Positions 34,064 to 44,440 of a stretch of 64,000 nucleotides of DNA are shown piece after piece (the first letter of the stretch is position 1; each line of letters starts with the position of its first letter). Under the pieces are notes generated by a model. The model was given only the letters and a program-made list of their open reading frames with translations, was not told the origin of the DNA and did no database searches. The translations under genes were made by a program, and so were the position numbers. Origin of the DNA: Clostridium sardiniense (lineage in GTDB: Bacteria; Bacillota; Clostridia; Clostridiales; Clostridiaceae); contig NZ_JAFBDA010000015.1 in assembly GCF_016907995.1 (NCBI RefSeq), positions 1-64,000 on the forward strand, in the 5' to 3' direction.

Positions 34064-34288
34064 ATGATATTTGAAGAAATTAGAGAAGTAGTTTGTGAAC
34101 AATTAGGAGTAGAGGAAAGTGAAGTAACATTAGAAACAACTTTCGAAGATTTAGGAGCAGATTCATTAGATTTATTCCAAGTAGTAATCGAAATAGAAGA
34201 AAAGTTTGGTATTCAATTAGAAGATGCTGAAAACATAAAGAGCATCAAAGATGCAGTTGATTACGTAGAAAAAAAGAAAAACAACTAG
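34064..34288 (+). CDS. acpP: Acyl carrier protein
   Basis: A 74-residue acidic helical protein with the phosphopantetheine Ser in GADSLDLFQ. It carries the growing acyl chain. The start ATG 34064 is 9 bases after GGAGG; an upstream ATG at 34049 overlaps the ribosome site and is rejected. Confidence 0.95.
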   Translation: MIFEEIREVVCEQLGVEESEVTLETTFEDLGADSLDLFQVVIEIEEKFGIQLEDAENIKSIKDAVDYVEKKKNN

Positions 34289-34356
34289 TATTTAAGAGTA
34301 AGATCTGTTGCTCATAGTGGTTTTGTAAAGAGTTAACAGAATATTTTCAATAATCA

Positions 34357-34392
34357 AAAATCGGGGGCTTAGTATTAGAACCCGATTTTGCT
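34357..34392 (+). terminator. Stem-loop between acpP and fabK
   Basis: AAAATCGGG (34357-34365) and CCCGATTTT (34381-34389) form a perfect 9-base stem with a 15-base loop. The only T residues are in the 3' arm, so it may be a partial terminator or an RNA processing/stability element that lets acpP be made in excess. Confidence 0.5.
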
Positions 34393-34444
34393 TATATTAT
34401 AAATGAATTTATAACTGTATAGGTGAATTTTAGGAGGAACTTTA

Positions 34445-35383
34445 ATGAGTAATAGAGTTTGTGAAATGTTAGGTATCAAGTATCCTGTATTACAAGGTGG
34501 AATGGCTTGGATTGCAGATGCATCATTAGCAGCAGCTGTAAGTGAAGCTGGTGGTCTTGGATTAATTACAGGAACAGCACCAATTGAATGGATAAGAGAT
34601 GAAATTAGAAAAGCTAAAAAGCTTACAAATAAACCTTTTGGAGTAAATATAATGCTTATGTCTGAACATGCAGATGAAGTTGCAAAACTTGTATGTGAAG
34701 AAGGAGTGTCAGTTGTTACTACAGGTGCTGGAAGCCCAGGTAAGTACATGGAGATGTGGAAAGAGAATGGTATAAAAGTTATACCAGTTGTTGCATCAGT
34801 TGCTTTAGCAAGAAGAATGGAAAAGATGGGTGCAGATGCAGTAGTAGCAGAAGGAACGGAGTCAGGGGGACACGTTGGACAATTAACTACAATGGCATTA
34901 ATTCCACAGGTTGTTGATGCGGTAAATATACCAGTAATTGCAGCTGGCGGAATTGCAGATGGAAGAGGAGTTGCAGCATCATTTATGCTTGGTGCACTTG
35001 GAGTTCAAGTAGGAACAAGATTCTTAGTTGCTAAGGAGTGTACAGTACATCAAAATTACAAAGATAAAGTTTTAGGTGCAAAGGATATAGATACAGATGT
35101 AACAGGAAGATCAACAGGACATCCAGTTAGAGTAATTAAAAATAAGTTATCTAGACAGTTCCAAAAGCTTGAAAAAGATAATGGTACAGTAGAAGAGTTA
35201 GAGGCACTTGGAAGAGGATCTCTACCAAGAGCGGCTAGAGATGGGGATGTTATAAATGGCTCTGTAATGGCAGGGCAAGTTTCAGGTTTAATTAATAAAG
35301 AAGAAAGTTGTTATGATATAATACAGGACTTAATGAATGGAGCTAAAGTTGCTCTTGATACAGTTGGAGGGGTATATGAGTAG
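34445..35383 (+). CDS. fabK: Enoyl-ACP reductase II (FMN-dependent)
   Basis: A 312-residue TIM-barrel flavoprotein of the FabK/nitronate monooxygenase family. Motifs include YPVLQGGMAWIADASLAAAVSEAGG at the start (FMN site), GTESGGHVG, and AAGGIADGRG. It does the last reduction of each elongation cycle. Its place in the fab operon makes FabK rather than nitronate monooxygenase. No FabI is present in the operon; FabK-type enzymes are naturally insensitive to triclosan. Confidence 0.93.
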   Translation: MSNRVCEMLGIKYPVLQGGMAWIADASLAAAVSEAGGLGLITGTAPIEWIRDEIRKAKKLTNKPFGVNIMLMSEHADEVAKLVCEEGVSVVTTGAGSPGKYMEMWKENGIKVIPVVASVALARRMEKMGADAVVAEGTESGGHVGQLTTMALIPQVVDAVNIPVIAAGGIADGRGVAASFMLGALGVQVGTRFLVAKECTVHQNYKDKVLGAKDIDTDVTGRSTGHPVRVIKNKLSRQFQKLEKDNGTVEELEALGRGSLPRAARDGDVINGSVMAGQVSGLINKEESCYDIIQDLMNGAKVALDTVGGVYE

Positions 35384-36320
35384 TAAAAATATTGCTATAT
35401 TATTTGCAGGCCAAGGTTCTCAATATATAGGAATGGGAAAAGATTTATACGAAAATATAGAAGAATGCAGAGAAGTTTTTGATAAAGGTGAAGCTGCATT
35501 AGAAATGGATATTAAAAATTTAATATTTAATGGTACAGAAGAAGAATTAAAATTAACTGAAAATGCACAACCAGCAATTTTATTAACATCTCTTGCAGCA
35601 GCTAAAGCATTAGAAGTAAATGGAATAGAAGGAGATTTTACTACAGGTTTATCTCTTGGCGAGTATGGTTCGTTAATTTATGGAGGATCTTTGAATTTTT
35701 CAGACGGATTAAAGCTTGTTCGTGAAAGAGGAAAAATAATGGGTAGTTCACTTCCGAAGGGACTTGGAAAGATGGCTGCCATTTTAAAATTAAATGATGA
35801 AAAAGTAGAAGAGCTTATAAAAAGAGCTTCAGAATTTGGAATCATAGAAGGCGCAAATTATAATTGCCCGGGTCAAGTTGTTGTATCAGGTGAAAATAAT
35901 GCTATAGAAGAATCAGTAAAAATAGCTAAAGAACTTAGTGGAATGGGAGTTATTTTAAATGTTAGTGGACCTTTCCATAGTTCATTACTTGAAGGAGCAA
36001 GTTTAGAATTTTTAAAAGAACTTGAAAAGGTTAAGTTTAATAACTTTAACAAAATAGTTTATTCAAATGTTTTAGGAGCTCCATATAGTGATGGGGATGA
36101 TTTAAAAGAACTTTTAAGAAAACATATAAAAACAGCGGTATTATTCGAGAAAACAATTAGAGACATGTTAGACAAAGGTGTTGATACATTCATCGAAGTA
36201 GGTCCAGGTAAGGCACTTAGAGGGTTTGTTAAGAAGATTGACAGAAAAGCCAAAGTCTATAATGTAGAAAATATGGAATCATTAAATAAAACTATAGAAG
36301 ATTTAAAGGGAAATGTTTAG
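35376..36320 (+). CDS. fabD: Malonyl-CoA:ACP transacylase
   Basis: A 314-residue acyltransferase. It has FAGQGSQYIGMG, the active Ser in TTGLSLGEYGSL, and the His in GPFHSS. It loads malonate onto ACP. The start ATG 35376 overlaps the fabK stop by 8 bases and follows GGAGGGG; upstream in-frame starts lie inside fabK without ribosome sites. Confidence 0.95.
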   Translation: MSSKNIAILFAGQGSQYIGMGKDLYENIEECREVFDKGEAALEMDIKNLIFNGTEEELKLTENAQPAILLTSLAAAKALEVNGIEGDFTTGLSLGEYGSLIYGGSLNFSDGLKLVRERGKIMGSSLPKGLGKMAAILKLNDEKVEELIKRASEFGIIEGANYNCPGQVVVSGENNAIEESVKIAKELSGMGVILNVSGPFHSSLLEGASLEFLKELEKVKFNNFNKIVYSNVLGAPYSDGDDLKELLRKHIKTAVLFEKTIRDMLDKGVDTFIEVGPGKALRGFVKKIDRKAKVYNVENMESLNKTIEDLKGNV

Positions 36321-36329
36321 GAGGTTTTT

Positions 36330-37070
36330 ATGTTAAAGGATAAATGTGCAATAGTAACAGGAGCTTCAAGAGGAATAGGAAGGGCTATAGCTAAAAAGCT
36401 AGCTTCTCTTGGTGCAAATATTGTTTTAAATTATAGAAGTAATGAAGAGGAAGCTTTAAAAGTACAAGAAGAACTTTTAAGTATGGGAGTGGAAGTCTTC
36501 TTATATAAATGTGATATAAGCGATAGCAAAGCTGTAGAAGAAATGATAAAATCTGCAAAAGAGAAATTTGGAGCTATTGATATAATGATAAATAATGCTG
36601 GTATTACGAAAGATACATTAATACTGAGAATGAAAGATGAAGATTTTAATAGTGTTATTGATGTAAATTTAAAAGGTGTATTTAACTGCTTGAAAGCTAT
36701 AACTCCAATTATGGTAAGACAAAAATCCGGTAGAATAGTTAATCTTTCATCAGTTGTTGGAATAGTAGGAAATGCAGGTCAAATAAACTATGCAGCATCT
36801 AAAGCTGGTGTTATTGGAATGACAAAATCATTAGCTAAGGAAGTTGGAAGTAGAGGTATTACAGTTAATGCTGTAGCACCAGGATTTATTGATACTGATA
36901 TGACAGAAGTTTTAGGAGAAAAATTTAAAGAGGAAGCTAAAAAGAACATACCGCTAAAGAGACTTGGTAATCCAGAAGATGTTGCAAATATGGTAGCTTT
37001 TTTAGCATCAGATGATGCATCATATGTAACTGGTCAAGTAATGAATGTCGATGGCGGAATGGTAATGTAG
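36330..37070 (+). CDS. fabG: 3-oxoacyl-ACP reductase
   Basis: A 246-residue short-chain dehydrogenase. It has TGASRGIGRAIAKKL (NADPH site), NNAGIT, Ser in NLSSVVG and YAASKAG (Tyr-X3-Lys). It makes the first reduction of the elongation cycle. AGGAGGTT is the ribosome site. Confidence 0.95.
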   Translation: MLKDKCAIVTGASRGIGRAIAKKLASLGANIVLNYRSNEEEALKVQEELLSMGVEVFLYKCDISDSKAVEEMIKSAKEKFGAIDIMINNAGITKDTLILRMKDEDFNSVIDVNLKGVFNCLKAITPIMVRQKSGRIVNLSSVVGIVGNAGQINYAASKAGVIGMTKSLAKEVGSRGITVNAVAPGFIDTDMTEVLGEKFKEEAKKNIPLKRLGNPEDVANMVAFLASDDASYVTGQVMNVDGGMVM

Positions 37071-37086
37071 GGCGGAGGATTTTTTT

Positions 37087-38325
37087 ATGGAAAGAAGAGT
37101 AGTAATTACAGGAATGGGAGCTTTAACTCCTATAGGAAATAGCGTAGAAGAGTTTTGGGCTAACGCTAAAGAAGGTAAGCTTGGAATAGATTATGTAACT
37201 TTAGTAAATAAAGATGAAGTTAGTGTAAAGGTAGCAGGAGAAGTTAAAAACTTTGATCCAGCTGAAATTTTAGGTAAAAAAGAAAGTAAAAGATTAGATA
37301 GATATTCTCAATTTGCATTAGCTTGTGCTGATGAAGCAATTAAATCATCAGGATTAGATTTAGAAAATATGGATAAGAATAGAATTGGGGTACTTGTTGG
37401 TTCAGGTATTGGAGGATTCCAAACTATTGAAACTGAAATAACAAAGATGGCTACAGGTTCAAAGAGAGTATCACCATTTTTCATACCTATGGCAATCAGC
37501 AATATGGCAGCTGGTAATATATCTATAAGATATGGATTAAAAGGACCATCAACTGCAGTAGTTACAGCTTGTGCTACAGGAACAAATGGAATAGGAGAAG
37601 CATTTAGACAAATAAAACATGGATATGTAGATGTAATGCTTGCAGGTGGAGTAGAAGCGCCAGTAACTAAGATTGGAATAGAAGGATTTGCAAGTCTTAA
37701 GGCTTTAAATCCATCAAATGATCCTAAGAGATCATCAATTCCATTTGATAAAGATAGAAGTGGTTTTGTAATTGGTGAAGGAGCTGGAATATTAGTACTT
37801 GAAAGCTTAGAGTCAGCACAAAAGAGAGGTGCTAATATATTAGCTGAGATTGTTGGATATGGAAGCACTTGTGATGCTTATCATATTACATCGCCAGATC
37901 CAGAAGGAGAAGGGGCATGTCGTGCTATGGTTGAAGCTATGGAAGAAGCATCAATAAAACCAGAAGAAGTATCATATATAAATGCACATGGAACATCAAC
38001 TCCTTTAAATGATAAATTTGAAACAGTAGCTATAAAGAGAGCTTTTGGAGATTTGGCATACAAGATACCTGTATCATCAACTAAATCAATGACAGGTCAT
38101 CTTTTAGGTGCAGCAGGAGCTATAGAAGCTATAATATGTATAGAAGCATTAAGAGATGGTTTCATACCTCCTACAATTGGTCATGAAACAAAAGATGAAG
38201 AATGTGATTTAGATTGCGTACCTAATGTTGGAAGACATAAAGAGTTAAATTATGCTTTAACAAATTCATTAGGATTTGGAGGACATAACGCAACATTATT
38301 ATTTAAGAAGTGGAATGAAAAATAG
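37087..38325 (+). CDS. fabF: 3-oxoacyl-ACP synthase II
   Basis: A 412-residue KAS II. The active Cys is in VVTACATGT, and the two His in [12 protein letters not shown] and [12 protein letters not shown]. It elongates acyl-ACP with malonyl-ACP. GGCGGAGG precedes the ATG. Confidence 0.95.
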   Translation: MERRVVITGMGALTPIGNSVEEFWANAKEGKLGIDYVTLVNKDEVSVKVAGEVKNFDPAEILGKKESKRLDRYSQFALACADEAIKSSGLDLENMDKNRIGVLVGSGIGGFQTIETEITKMATGSKRVSPFFIPMAISNMAAGNISIRYGLKGPSTAVVTACATGTNGIGEAFRQIKHGYVDVMLAGGVEAPVTKIGIEGFASLKALNPSNDPKRSSIPFDKDRSGFVIGEGAGILVLESLESAQKRGANILAEIVGYGSTCDAYHITSPDPEGEGACRAMVEAMEEASIKPEEVSYINAHGTSTPLNDKFETVAIKRAFGDLAYKIPVSSTKSMTGHLLGAAGAIEAIICIEALRDGFIPPTIGHETKDEECDLDCVPNVGRHKELNYALTNSLGFGGHNATLLFKKWNEK

Positions 38326-38336
38326 GAGGCTATTTT

Positions 38337-38825
38337 ATGAATATTAACGAAGTGAAGGAACTTATTGAGCTTATAAATACTTCAGAGCTTGCATACTTTG
38401 AGTATAAAAGTGGAGATTCTCATATAAAAATGGATAAATCTTTAACTAGAGGAGTAAATGTATCACCAAGCAAAGAAGTTAAGAGTGAAGCTATAACAGA
38501 GAAGATTCATTCAGAAAAAATGATAAGTGAAGTAATAGATGAAGTTAAGGAAACCGATAAAGAAGAACCTCAAGACATCGAAGGAACAGTAGTTACGTCA
38601 CCAATGGTTGGAACTTTTTATGGATCACCTTCACCAGATAGTGATAGTTTTGTAAAAGTTGGAGATAATGTTAAAAAAGGATCAGTACTTTGTATAATTG
38701 AAGCTATGAAACTTATGAACGAAATAGAAAGTGAAGTTTCAGGAAGTATAGTTCAAGTTTTAGTTAAAGATGGAGATATGGTAGAGTATGGTACTCCATT
38801 ATTTAAGATAAGGGAGGATATCTAA
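38337..38825 (+). CDS. accB: Biotin carboxyl carrier protein of acetyl-CoA carboxylase
   Basis: A 162-residue BCCP. The C-terminal biotinyl domain has the biotin Lys in IEAMKLMNE; the N-terminal part is joined by a charged, flexible linker (about 40-85). It carries carboxybiotin between AccC and AccAD. Confidence 0.95.
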   Translation: MNINEVKELIELINTSELAYFEYKSGDSHIKMDKSLTRGVNVSPSKEVKSEAITEKIHSEKMISEVIDEVKETDKEEPQDIEGTVVTSPMVGTFYGSPSPDSDSFVKVGDNVKKGSVLCIIEAMKLMNEIESEVSGSIVQVLVKDGDMVEYGTPLFKIREDI

Positions 38826-38827
38826 TT

Positions 38828-39250
38828 ATGATGGGAATAAAAGAAATAAAAGAAATATTACCTCATAGATATCCATTTTTACTTGTTGATAGAATTGTAG
38901 AAATGGAAGAAGGGAAAAGTGTTACTGGATATAAGAATGTAACTGCAAATGAGCAGTTTTTCCAAGGTCATTTTCCAGAAGAACCTGTTATGCCAGGAGT
39001 TTTAATACTTGAAGCTATAGCACAAGTTGGAGCAGTAGCTCTTCTTACAAAAGAAGAGTTTAAAGGTAAAATTCCACTTTTTGCTGGAGCTGATAAGGTG
39101 AGATTTAGACAAAAGGTAGTACCAGGAGATAAATTAGAATTAACTTGCGAAATTATAAAGCTTAGAGGTCCTGTAGGAATTGGAAAAGGTGTAGCTAAAG
39201 TAGATGGAAAGAAAGTATGTGAAGCAGAAATAATGTTTGCTATAGGATAG
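38828..39250 (+). CDS. fabZ: 3-hydroxyacyl-ACP dehydratase
   Basis: A 140-residue hotdog-fold dehydratase. The active His is in [12 protein letters not shown], and the Glu in [11 protein letters not shown]. It makes trans-2-enoyl-ACP. The ATG at 38828 or 38831 may be used. In clostridia a FabZ-type enzyme may also help make unsaturated chains, but nothing here shows that. Confidence 0.95.
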   Translation: MMGIKEIKEILPHRYPFLLVDRIVEMEEGKSVTGYKNVTANEQFFQGHFPEEPVMPGVLILEAIAQVGAVALLTKEEFKGKIPLFAGADKVRFRQKVVPGDKLELTCEIIKLRGPVGIGKGVAKVDGKKVCEAEIMFAIG

Positions 39251-39259
39251 GTGAAGTAT

Positions 39260-40612
39260 ATGTTTAAGAAAGTATTAATTGCAAATAGAGGAGAGATAGC
39301 TGTAAGAATAATTAGAGCATGCAGAGAACTTGGAGTTGCAACTGTTGCTGTTTATTCTGAAGTAGATAAAGAAGCTCTTCACACACAACTTGCTGATGAA
39401 GCAATTTGTATTGGGGCATATCCTGCAAAAGATAGTTATCTAAACATAAAAAACATATTAAGTGCATGTGTTTTAACTGGTGCTGATGCTATTCATCCAG
39501 GGTTTGGATTCCTTTCAGAAAATGCTAAGTTTTCAAAGATGTGTAGTGAGTGTAATATTAAATTTATAGGACCAGATTACACATCTATAGAGCTTATGGG
39601 AAATAAAGCAAGAGCTAGAGAATTAATGAAAAGTGCAGATGTTCCTGTTGTTCCAGGTTTTGAAGGAACTATAGAAAATGAAGATCATGCATTAGATATT
39701 GCAAAAAATATAGGATATCCTATTATGATAAAAGCTGCTGCAGGTGGTGGCGGAAAAGGTATCAGAATAGCAAGAAATGATGAAGAATTTAGAAAGGGAT
39801 ATAATACTGCTAAATCAGAATCATTAGCTTGTTTTGGTGATGATACTTTATATATTGAAAAGTTTATTGAAAGACCAAGACATATAGAATTTCAAATACT
39901 TGCAGATGAGCATGGAAATGTAGTGCATTTAGGTGAACGTGAATGTTCATTACAAAGAAAAAATCAAAAAGTATTAGAAGAAGCTCCATCTACAATTTTA
40001 AGTGAAGAACTTAGAGCTGAAATGGGAGAAGTTGCAAAGAGAGCTGCTAAGGCTTGTAATTATAAAAATGCAGGAACAATAGAATTTTTAGTAGATAAAG
40101 ACTTCAATTATTATTTCATGGAAATGAATACAAGAATACAGGTTGAACATCCTATAACTGAAATGGTAACAGGAGTAGACCTTTTAAAAGAGCAACTTAA
40201 AATAGCAAGTGGAGAACCTTTAAGCTTTACTCAAGAGGATATAAAGATAAAAGGTCATGCAATAGAATGTAGAATTAACGCTGAAGATCCTGAAAATGAT
40301 TTTAGACCTTGTCCAGGACTTATCAATGAATTATATATACCAGGTGGGCTTGGAATAAGACTTGATTCTGCAATTTATTGTGGATATAAGATACCTCATT
40401 GCTATGATTCAATGCTTGCAAAGCTTATAGCTTATGGAGAAAATAGAGACGAAGCTATAATAAGAATGAAAAGAGCATTAAGTGAGTTTGGGATTGGTGG
40501 AGTTAAGACAAATATAGAATTCCAATATTCACTTTTAGAGATGGAAGAATTTTTAAATGGAGATTATGATACTGCATTTTTAGGAAATAAGATGGTGAAT
40601 AAGTATGCTTAA
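39260..40612 (+). CDS. accC: Biotin carboxylase subunit of acetyl-CoA carboxylase
   Basis: A 450-residue ATP-grasp enzyme. It has [19 protein letters not shown], the glycine-rich ATP loop [22 protein letters not shown] and [11 protein letters not shown]. It carboxylates the biotin of AccB. ATG 39260 is preferred to GTG 39251, which sits on the ribosome site. It overlaps accD by 8 bases. Confidence 0.95.
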   Translation: MFKKVLIANRGEIAVRIIRACRELGVATVAVYSEVDKEALHTQLADEAICIGAYPAKDSYLNIKNILSACVLTGADAIHPGFGFLSENAKFSKMCSECNIKFIGPDYTSIELMGNKARARELMKSADVPVVPGFEGTIENEDHALDIAKNIGYPIMIKAAAGGGGKGIRIARNDEEFRKGYNTAKSESLACFGDDTLYIEKFIERPRHIEFQILADEHGNVVHLGERECSLQRKNQKVLEEAPSTILSEELRAEMGEVAKRAAKACNYKNAGTIEFLVDKDFNYYFMEMNTRIQVEHPITEMVTGVDLLKEQLKIASGEPLSFTQEDIKIKGHAIECRINAEDPENDFRPCPGLINELYIPGGLGIRLDSAIYCGYKIPHCYDSMLAKLIAYGENRDEAIIRMKRALSEFGIGGVKTNIEFQYSLLEMEEFLNGDYDTAFLGNKMVNKYA

Positions 40613-41474
40613 GGATTTATTTAATAAAAAGAAGAATTATGGAACAGTTAAAAAAATAAATATAGAGTCAGATATAAAGCCAAATATCCCATCTGGCATG
40701 TGGACTAAATGTGACGGATGTCACTCGATAATATATCATGAAGATTTAGTTAAAAACAAATATGTTTGTACTAATTGTAATCATCATTTTAGACTTAAGG
40801 CTCATGATAGAGTAAAATTATTTTTTGATGATAATTCTTTTGAAGAATTTGATAAAGATTTAAGTACAAGAAACCCTCTAGACTTTGAAGGATATGAAAA
40901 GAAGTTAGAGGATGCTAAGAAAAGAACTAAAAGCAGAGAAGCTGTTGTAACAGGAACTGGTTTAGTTAATGGAATAAGAATTTGTGCTGGAATAATGGAT
41001 AGTTTCTTTATGATGGGAAGTATGGGAACTGTTGTTGGTGAAAAGCTAACTAGAATGATTGAATTTGCTATAAAGCATAAGCTTCCTGTTATTATATTTA
41101 CAACTTCAGGAGGGGCTAGAATGCAAGAGGGAATATTTTCTCTTATGCAGATGGCAAAAGTTAGTGCAGCTCTTGCAAAACATAGTGAAGAAGGACTTCT
41201 ATATATTACTGTACTTACAGACCCAACAACAGGTGGAGTTACTGCAAGTTTTGCAATGGAAGGTGACGTAATATTAAGTGAACCTAATGCATTAATCGGA
41301 TTTGCAGGAAGAAGAGTAATTGAAAACACTATTAAAGAAACATTACCAGATGATTTTCAAAAAGCAGAATTTCTCTTAGAGAAAGGCTTTGTTGATAAGA
41401 TAGTAAACAGAGAAGAATTAAGAACTTGTGTATATAAGATACTAAGATTACATGAGGTGAATAGATATGAATAG
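40605..41474 (+). CDS. accD: Acetyl-CoA carboxylase carboxyltransferase beta subunit
   Basis: A 289-residue crotonase-fold protein with the N-terminal four-Cys zinc ribbon (CDGCHSII...CTNCNHH, about 36-58) and [12 protein letters not shown]. With AccA it transfers the carboxyl group to acetyl-CoA. It overlaps both neighbours by 8 bases. Confidence 0.95.
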   Translation: MLKDLFNKKKNYGTVKKINIESDIKPNIPSGMWTKCDGCHSIIYHEDLVKNKYVCTNCNHHFRLKAHDRVKLFFDDNSFEEFDKDLSTRNPLDFEGYEKKLEDAKKRTKSREAVVTGTGLVNGIRICAGIMDSFFMMGSMGTVVGEKLTRMIEFAIKHKLPVIIFTTSGGARMQEGIFSLMQMAKVSAALAKHSEEGLLYITVLTDPTTGGVTASFAMEGDVILSEPNALIGFAGRRVIENTIKETLPDDFQKAEFLLEKGFVDKIVNREELRTCVYKILRLHEVNRYE

Positions 41475-42282
41475 AAGAATGGCAAGAAAGATGAAAGCAT
41501 GGGATAAAGTATCTATCGCAAGACACAAAGATAGACCAACAGGTAAATTTTATATAGAAAATATCTTTGATGAATTTATAGAATTCCACGGAGATAGAAA
41601 TTTTGGAGATGATAGTGCTATAATAGGTGGCATTGCTGAAATATCAGGCAGACCAGTAACTGTAATAGCTATAACTAAAGGTGAAAATACTAAAGAAAAT
41701 ATAGAAAGAAACTTTGGTATGCCAAGGCCAGAAGGTTATAGAAAAGCATTGAGACTTATGAAGCAAGCTGAAAAATTTAAAAGACCTGTTATATGCATTA
41801 TAGATACTCCAGGAGCTTTCTGTGGAGTAGATGCTGAAGAAAGAGGTCAAGGTGAAGCTATCGCTATGAATCTTTTTGAAATGAGTAAGCTTAAAACTCC
41901 CATAGTATCAATAATTACAGGCGAAGGTGGAAGTGGTGGAGCACTAGCTCTTGCAGTTGGAGATTCTGTAGGTATGCTTGAACATTCAATATATTCAATA
42001 CTATCTCCTGAAGGATTCGCATCTATCTTATGGAAAGACGGTGAAAGAGCTTCAGAAGCTGCTGAGATTATGAAAATTACAGCAGAAGATTTAAGAGAGT
42101 TTAACATTATAGACTTTATAGTTAGAGAGCCTCATGGAGGAGCTCATAAAAATCCACAGCGTATGGCAAATGGTTTTAAAAGAGCAATATTATTAGAGCT
42201 TGATAAATTAAAAGGAATTAATGAAGATGAGCTTTTAGAAAAAAGATACAATAAATTTAGAAACTTTGGGAAAAATTTATAA
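41467..42282 (+). CDS. accA: Acetyl-CoA carboxylase carboxyltransferase alpha subunit
   Basis: A 271-residue partner of AccD. It has [16 protein letters not shown], the acyl-CoA site [17 protein letters not shown], and [15 protein letters not shown]. Last gene of the twelve-gene FASII operon; a strong terminator follows. Confidence 0.95.
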   Translation: MNRRMARKMKAWDKVSIARHKDRPTGKFYIENIFDEFIEFHGDRNFGDDSAIIGGIAEISGRPVTVIAITKGENTKENIERNFGMPRPEGYRKALRLMKQAEKFKRPVICIIDTPGAFCGVDAEERGQGEAIAMNLFEMSKLKTPIVSIITGEGGSGGALALAVGDSVGMLEHSIYSILSPEGFASILWKDGERASEAAEIMKITAEDLREFNIIDFIVREPHGGAHKNPQRMANGFKRAILLELDKLKGINEDELLEKRYNKFRNFGKNL

Positions 42283-42296
42283 AAATTTAAATAAAA

Positions 42297-42333
42297 AGAA
42301 TTAGAATAGTTAATTATTCTAATTCTTTTTTTG
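42297..42333 (+). terminator. Terminator of the FASII operon
   Basis: AAGAATTAGAATA and its complement (42297-42309 with 42316-42328), a 6-base loop, and a T run. Confidence 0.85.
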
Positions 42334-42422
42334 AAATTTATTGACAGTTGTATCGTATTAGAAATAATATATAATTATATATTATTTAATATTTAATGCA
42401 AAAATTTTATGAGGATGATGAA

Positions 42423-43382
42423 ATGGATATTGAGCTGAAAGAGAAAGTAAGAATTTTTATTGAACTAAACAATGAATTTAAAAAGAATTTAAGATGGGAT
42501 GGAAAAGATTTAAATTGTCTAGCATCTTTAATAGCAAATGGTTGTGATGAAGAAATTAATGAAACTAGAATAAAGGATATAAGAAAGTATATTAGAAAGA
42601 ACACTAAATTTAATTCTAAATTCAGAGGAGAGTTTAAAAAGGTTTTCTCTATTCTTATGAATGGTAGAAAAGACTATAAGGAGGTCTTTTTAAATACCAA
42701 ATATATAAATTCTTCATTAGTAGATAGAGGTTTTAAAGATAATAAAGAAACTCTTTATACAGCGTTTTTACTATCTAAAAGATTTAACGGTGAGGAATTA
42801 GAAAAAAAATTAAATAGATTATTTGAAATAAAAGAAGTTATTAATGAAGAGAAGTATGATTTCTTCATGAAAGAGGATTACATAGTATATGTGTATCTGA
42901 CGGCAATAGATAAAGAAATTAATGAGATAGTTCAAGATATAAAAAATATTGACTCAAAAATAGGAAAGATAAATTTAAAGGAAGTTAAGAGTCTTGATTC
43001 TTTTTACTTGTCTTTACTTATTACAAATTCAGATATAGAGAAAAAAATTGAGAAGGTACTTAATATTAGGTGCAATCTTATAGATAGCTATAATTTTATA
43101 GAAGAAGATGTATATCCTCTTCTGGGATTAGCTTCAAGCTTTGTAAGGGAAGATGAAGTTTTTGCTAAAGGAGTATGTGGTATATACGACATGCTAAAAG
43201 AAAAAAAAGATTTTAATAGCAAGGGAATATCTGAAAAAAATATTTTTAAAATATCGTTGTGTATTGTATTGATGAGATATCTAGAATACATTAAAGGTGA
43301 TATAATAGATGTAGATACTGAGGAAGAAGATGATCTTATATATATTATAGAGGAGTATATAGCCTTTTCAATTATCTTATAA
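42423..43382 (+). CDS. DUF4003-like protein
   Basis: A 319-residue, mostly helical soluble protein. The start ELKEKVRIFIELNNEFKKNLRW recalls DUF4003 proteins of Firmicutes, whose function is unknown. Length and even helix content fit. ATG 42423 follows GAGG by 8 bases; an ATG at 42396 has no ribosome site. The HutP-like gene starts 36 bases later, so the two may be co-transcribed. Confidence 0.65.
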   Translation: MDIELKEKVRIFIELNNEFKKNLRWDGKDLNCLASLIANGCDEEINETRIKDIRKYIRKNTKFNSKFRGEFKKVFSILMNGRKDYKEVFLNTKYINSSLVDRGFKDNKETLYTAFLLSKRFNGEELEKKLNRLFEIKEVINEEKYDFFMKEDYIVYVYLTAIDKEINEIVQDIKNIDSKIGKINLKEVKSLDSFYLSLLITNSDIEKKIEKVLNIRCNLIDSYNFIEEDVYPLLGLASSFVREDEVFAKGVCGIYDMLKEKKDFNSKGISEKNIFKISLCIVLMRYLEYIKGDIIDVDTEEEDDLIYIIEEYIAFSIIL

Positions 43383-43418
43383 ATCATAATCTTCCCTTAG
43401 GGAATGGAGAACGTAAGG

Positions 43419-43832
43419 ATGAGAAATACTAGTACAGAAGTAGCAAAGATTGCTACAAGAATGGCAATTTCAACTAGAGATGAAGAGGAAGTTTTAAAAT
43501 TAAAATATAAGAAAAGTGATTATCTAGTAACTGCAGTTAATATTGGTGGGAATATCAATGATTCTATTCATACTATCTTAGAAAGAGCACTTGTTGCTTC
43601 TAAAAGAAATAATTTAATAAGAGAAGAACATATTCATGAAGGAGCTATAATAGGTGCAACTAGAGATGCTTTAATGCAAGTTCAAACTAGAGCAAGTGGT
43701 CAAAATGTTGGTGGGAAGATTGGTATAGCTAGAAGAGGAGAGCATATATCAGTTTGTATTTTTCTAAGTATAGGTCTTCTTCATTTAGATGAAGTAGTTA
43801 TTGGAATTGGACATAGAGCAATTCCAATGTAG
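43419..43832 (+). CDS. HutP family RNA-binding antiterminator homologue
   Basis: A 137-residue HutP-like protein. It keeps the HutP core: REEHIHEGAIIGATRDAL, NVGGKIGIARRGEHISV, IGLLHLDEV and the C-terminal GIGHRAIP. In Bacillus, HutP binds L-histidine and Mg ions through such His residues and then binds RNA to prevent termination of the histidine-use operon. No hut gene lies nearby, so the target RNA is unknown. ATG 43419 follows GGAGA by 8 bases; ATG 43404 is an alternative with a poorly spaced site. Confidence 0.8.
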   Translation: MRNTSTEVAKIATRMAISTRDEEEVLKLKYKKSDYLVTAVNIGGNINDSIHTILERALVASKRNNLIREEHIHEGAIIGATRDALMQVQTRASGQNVGGKIGIARRGEHISVCIFLSIGLLHLDEVVIGIGHRAIPM

Positions 43833-43838
43833 CATATG

Positions 43839-43868
43839 AACTCAAGGGTATCCTTGAGTTTGTTTATT
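43839..43868 (+). terminator. Terminator of the HutP-like gene
   Basis: AACTCAAGG, loop GTAT, CCTTGAGTT (43839-43860), then TGTTTATTT. Confidence 0.7.
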
Positions 43869-43952
43869 TATATAAATAAAATTTCTTGATTACATAAAGA
43901 TTATTTGATAAAGTTTACTTATCTTAAATTAAAATAGAAAGAAGGAAACATA

Positions 43953-44366
43953 GTGTATATTGTTTTTGGAAATAAAATATTAGATACAAAAGAAATTGGA
44001 GAAAACATAGAAGAAAATACAGAATTTAAGGTTCTTAAAGATATGAGCAAAGGAACTAAGAGAGAGGATGTTTGTGCTTATAATTTAAGTATTCCAGTAG
44101 AACTATTAAATGAAGAGATAGATTCATCATATAACATAGAAGAACTTGATGAAGATACGTTATTTGAAGAGTATATGGCCAGTGCAGAAGAAATTGCTAT
44201 GGAAATAGAAGAATTCCTACCAGAAGAAAGTAAAATTAGATTTGTAACATATAAGTGGGACCTTTCAGATAATGATGTTAGAGGAATTCTTGTTGTAGGT
44301 AATGATGAAATAACTGAAAATAAAATGATGGATGTTTTAAAAAGACTTTTAACTCAAGTAGAATAA
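43953..44366 (+). CDS. Hypothetical acidic protein
   Basis: A 137-residue, strongly acidic, soluble protein (runs such as NIEENTEF, NIEELDEDTLFEEYM and AMEIEEFLPEE). It starts at GTG with GAAGGA nine bases upstream. No family is recognised. It is monocistronic, with a terminator shared with the convergent thioredoxin-like gene. Confidence 0.55.
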   Translation: MYIVFGNKILDTKEIGENIEENTEFKVLKDMSKGTKREDVCAYNLSIPVELLNEEIDSSYNIEELDEDTLFEEYMASAEEIAMEIEEFLPEESKIRFVTYKWDLSDNDVRGILVVGNDEITENKMMDVLKRLLTQVE

Positions 44367-44370
44367 GAAA

Positions 44371-44416
44371 AAATACCCTATGGTAATTTTACCATAGGGT
44401 ATTTAATTTTTTTTTA
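44371..44416. terminator. Bidirectional terminator
   Basis: A perfect 16-base stem (44371-44386 with 44389-44404) around a very short loop, with A residues before and T residues after. It ends the genes on both sides. Confidence 0.8.
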
Positions 44417-44440
44417 TTATATAAATATATCATAGCTTTA

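Noticed and set aside
37308-37868. Antisense frames in fabF, accD and accA
   Set aside because: They mirror strongly conserved + strand genes and have no start signals.
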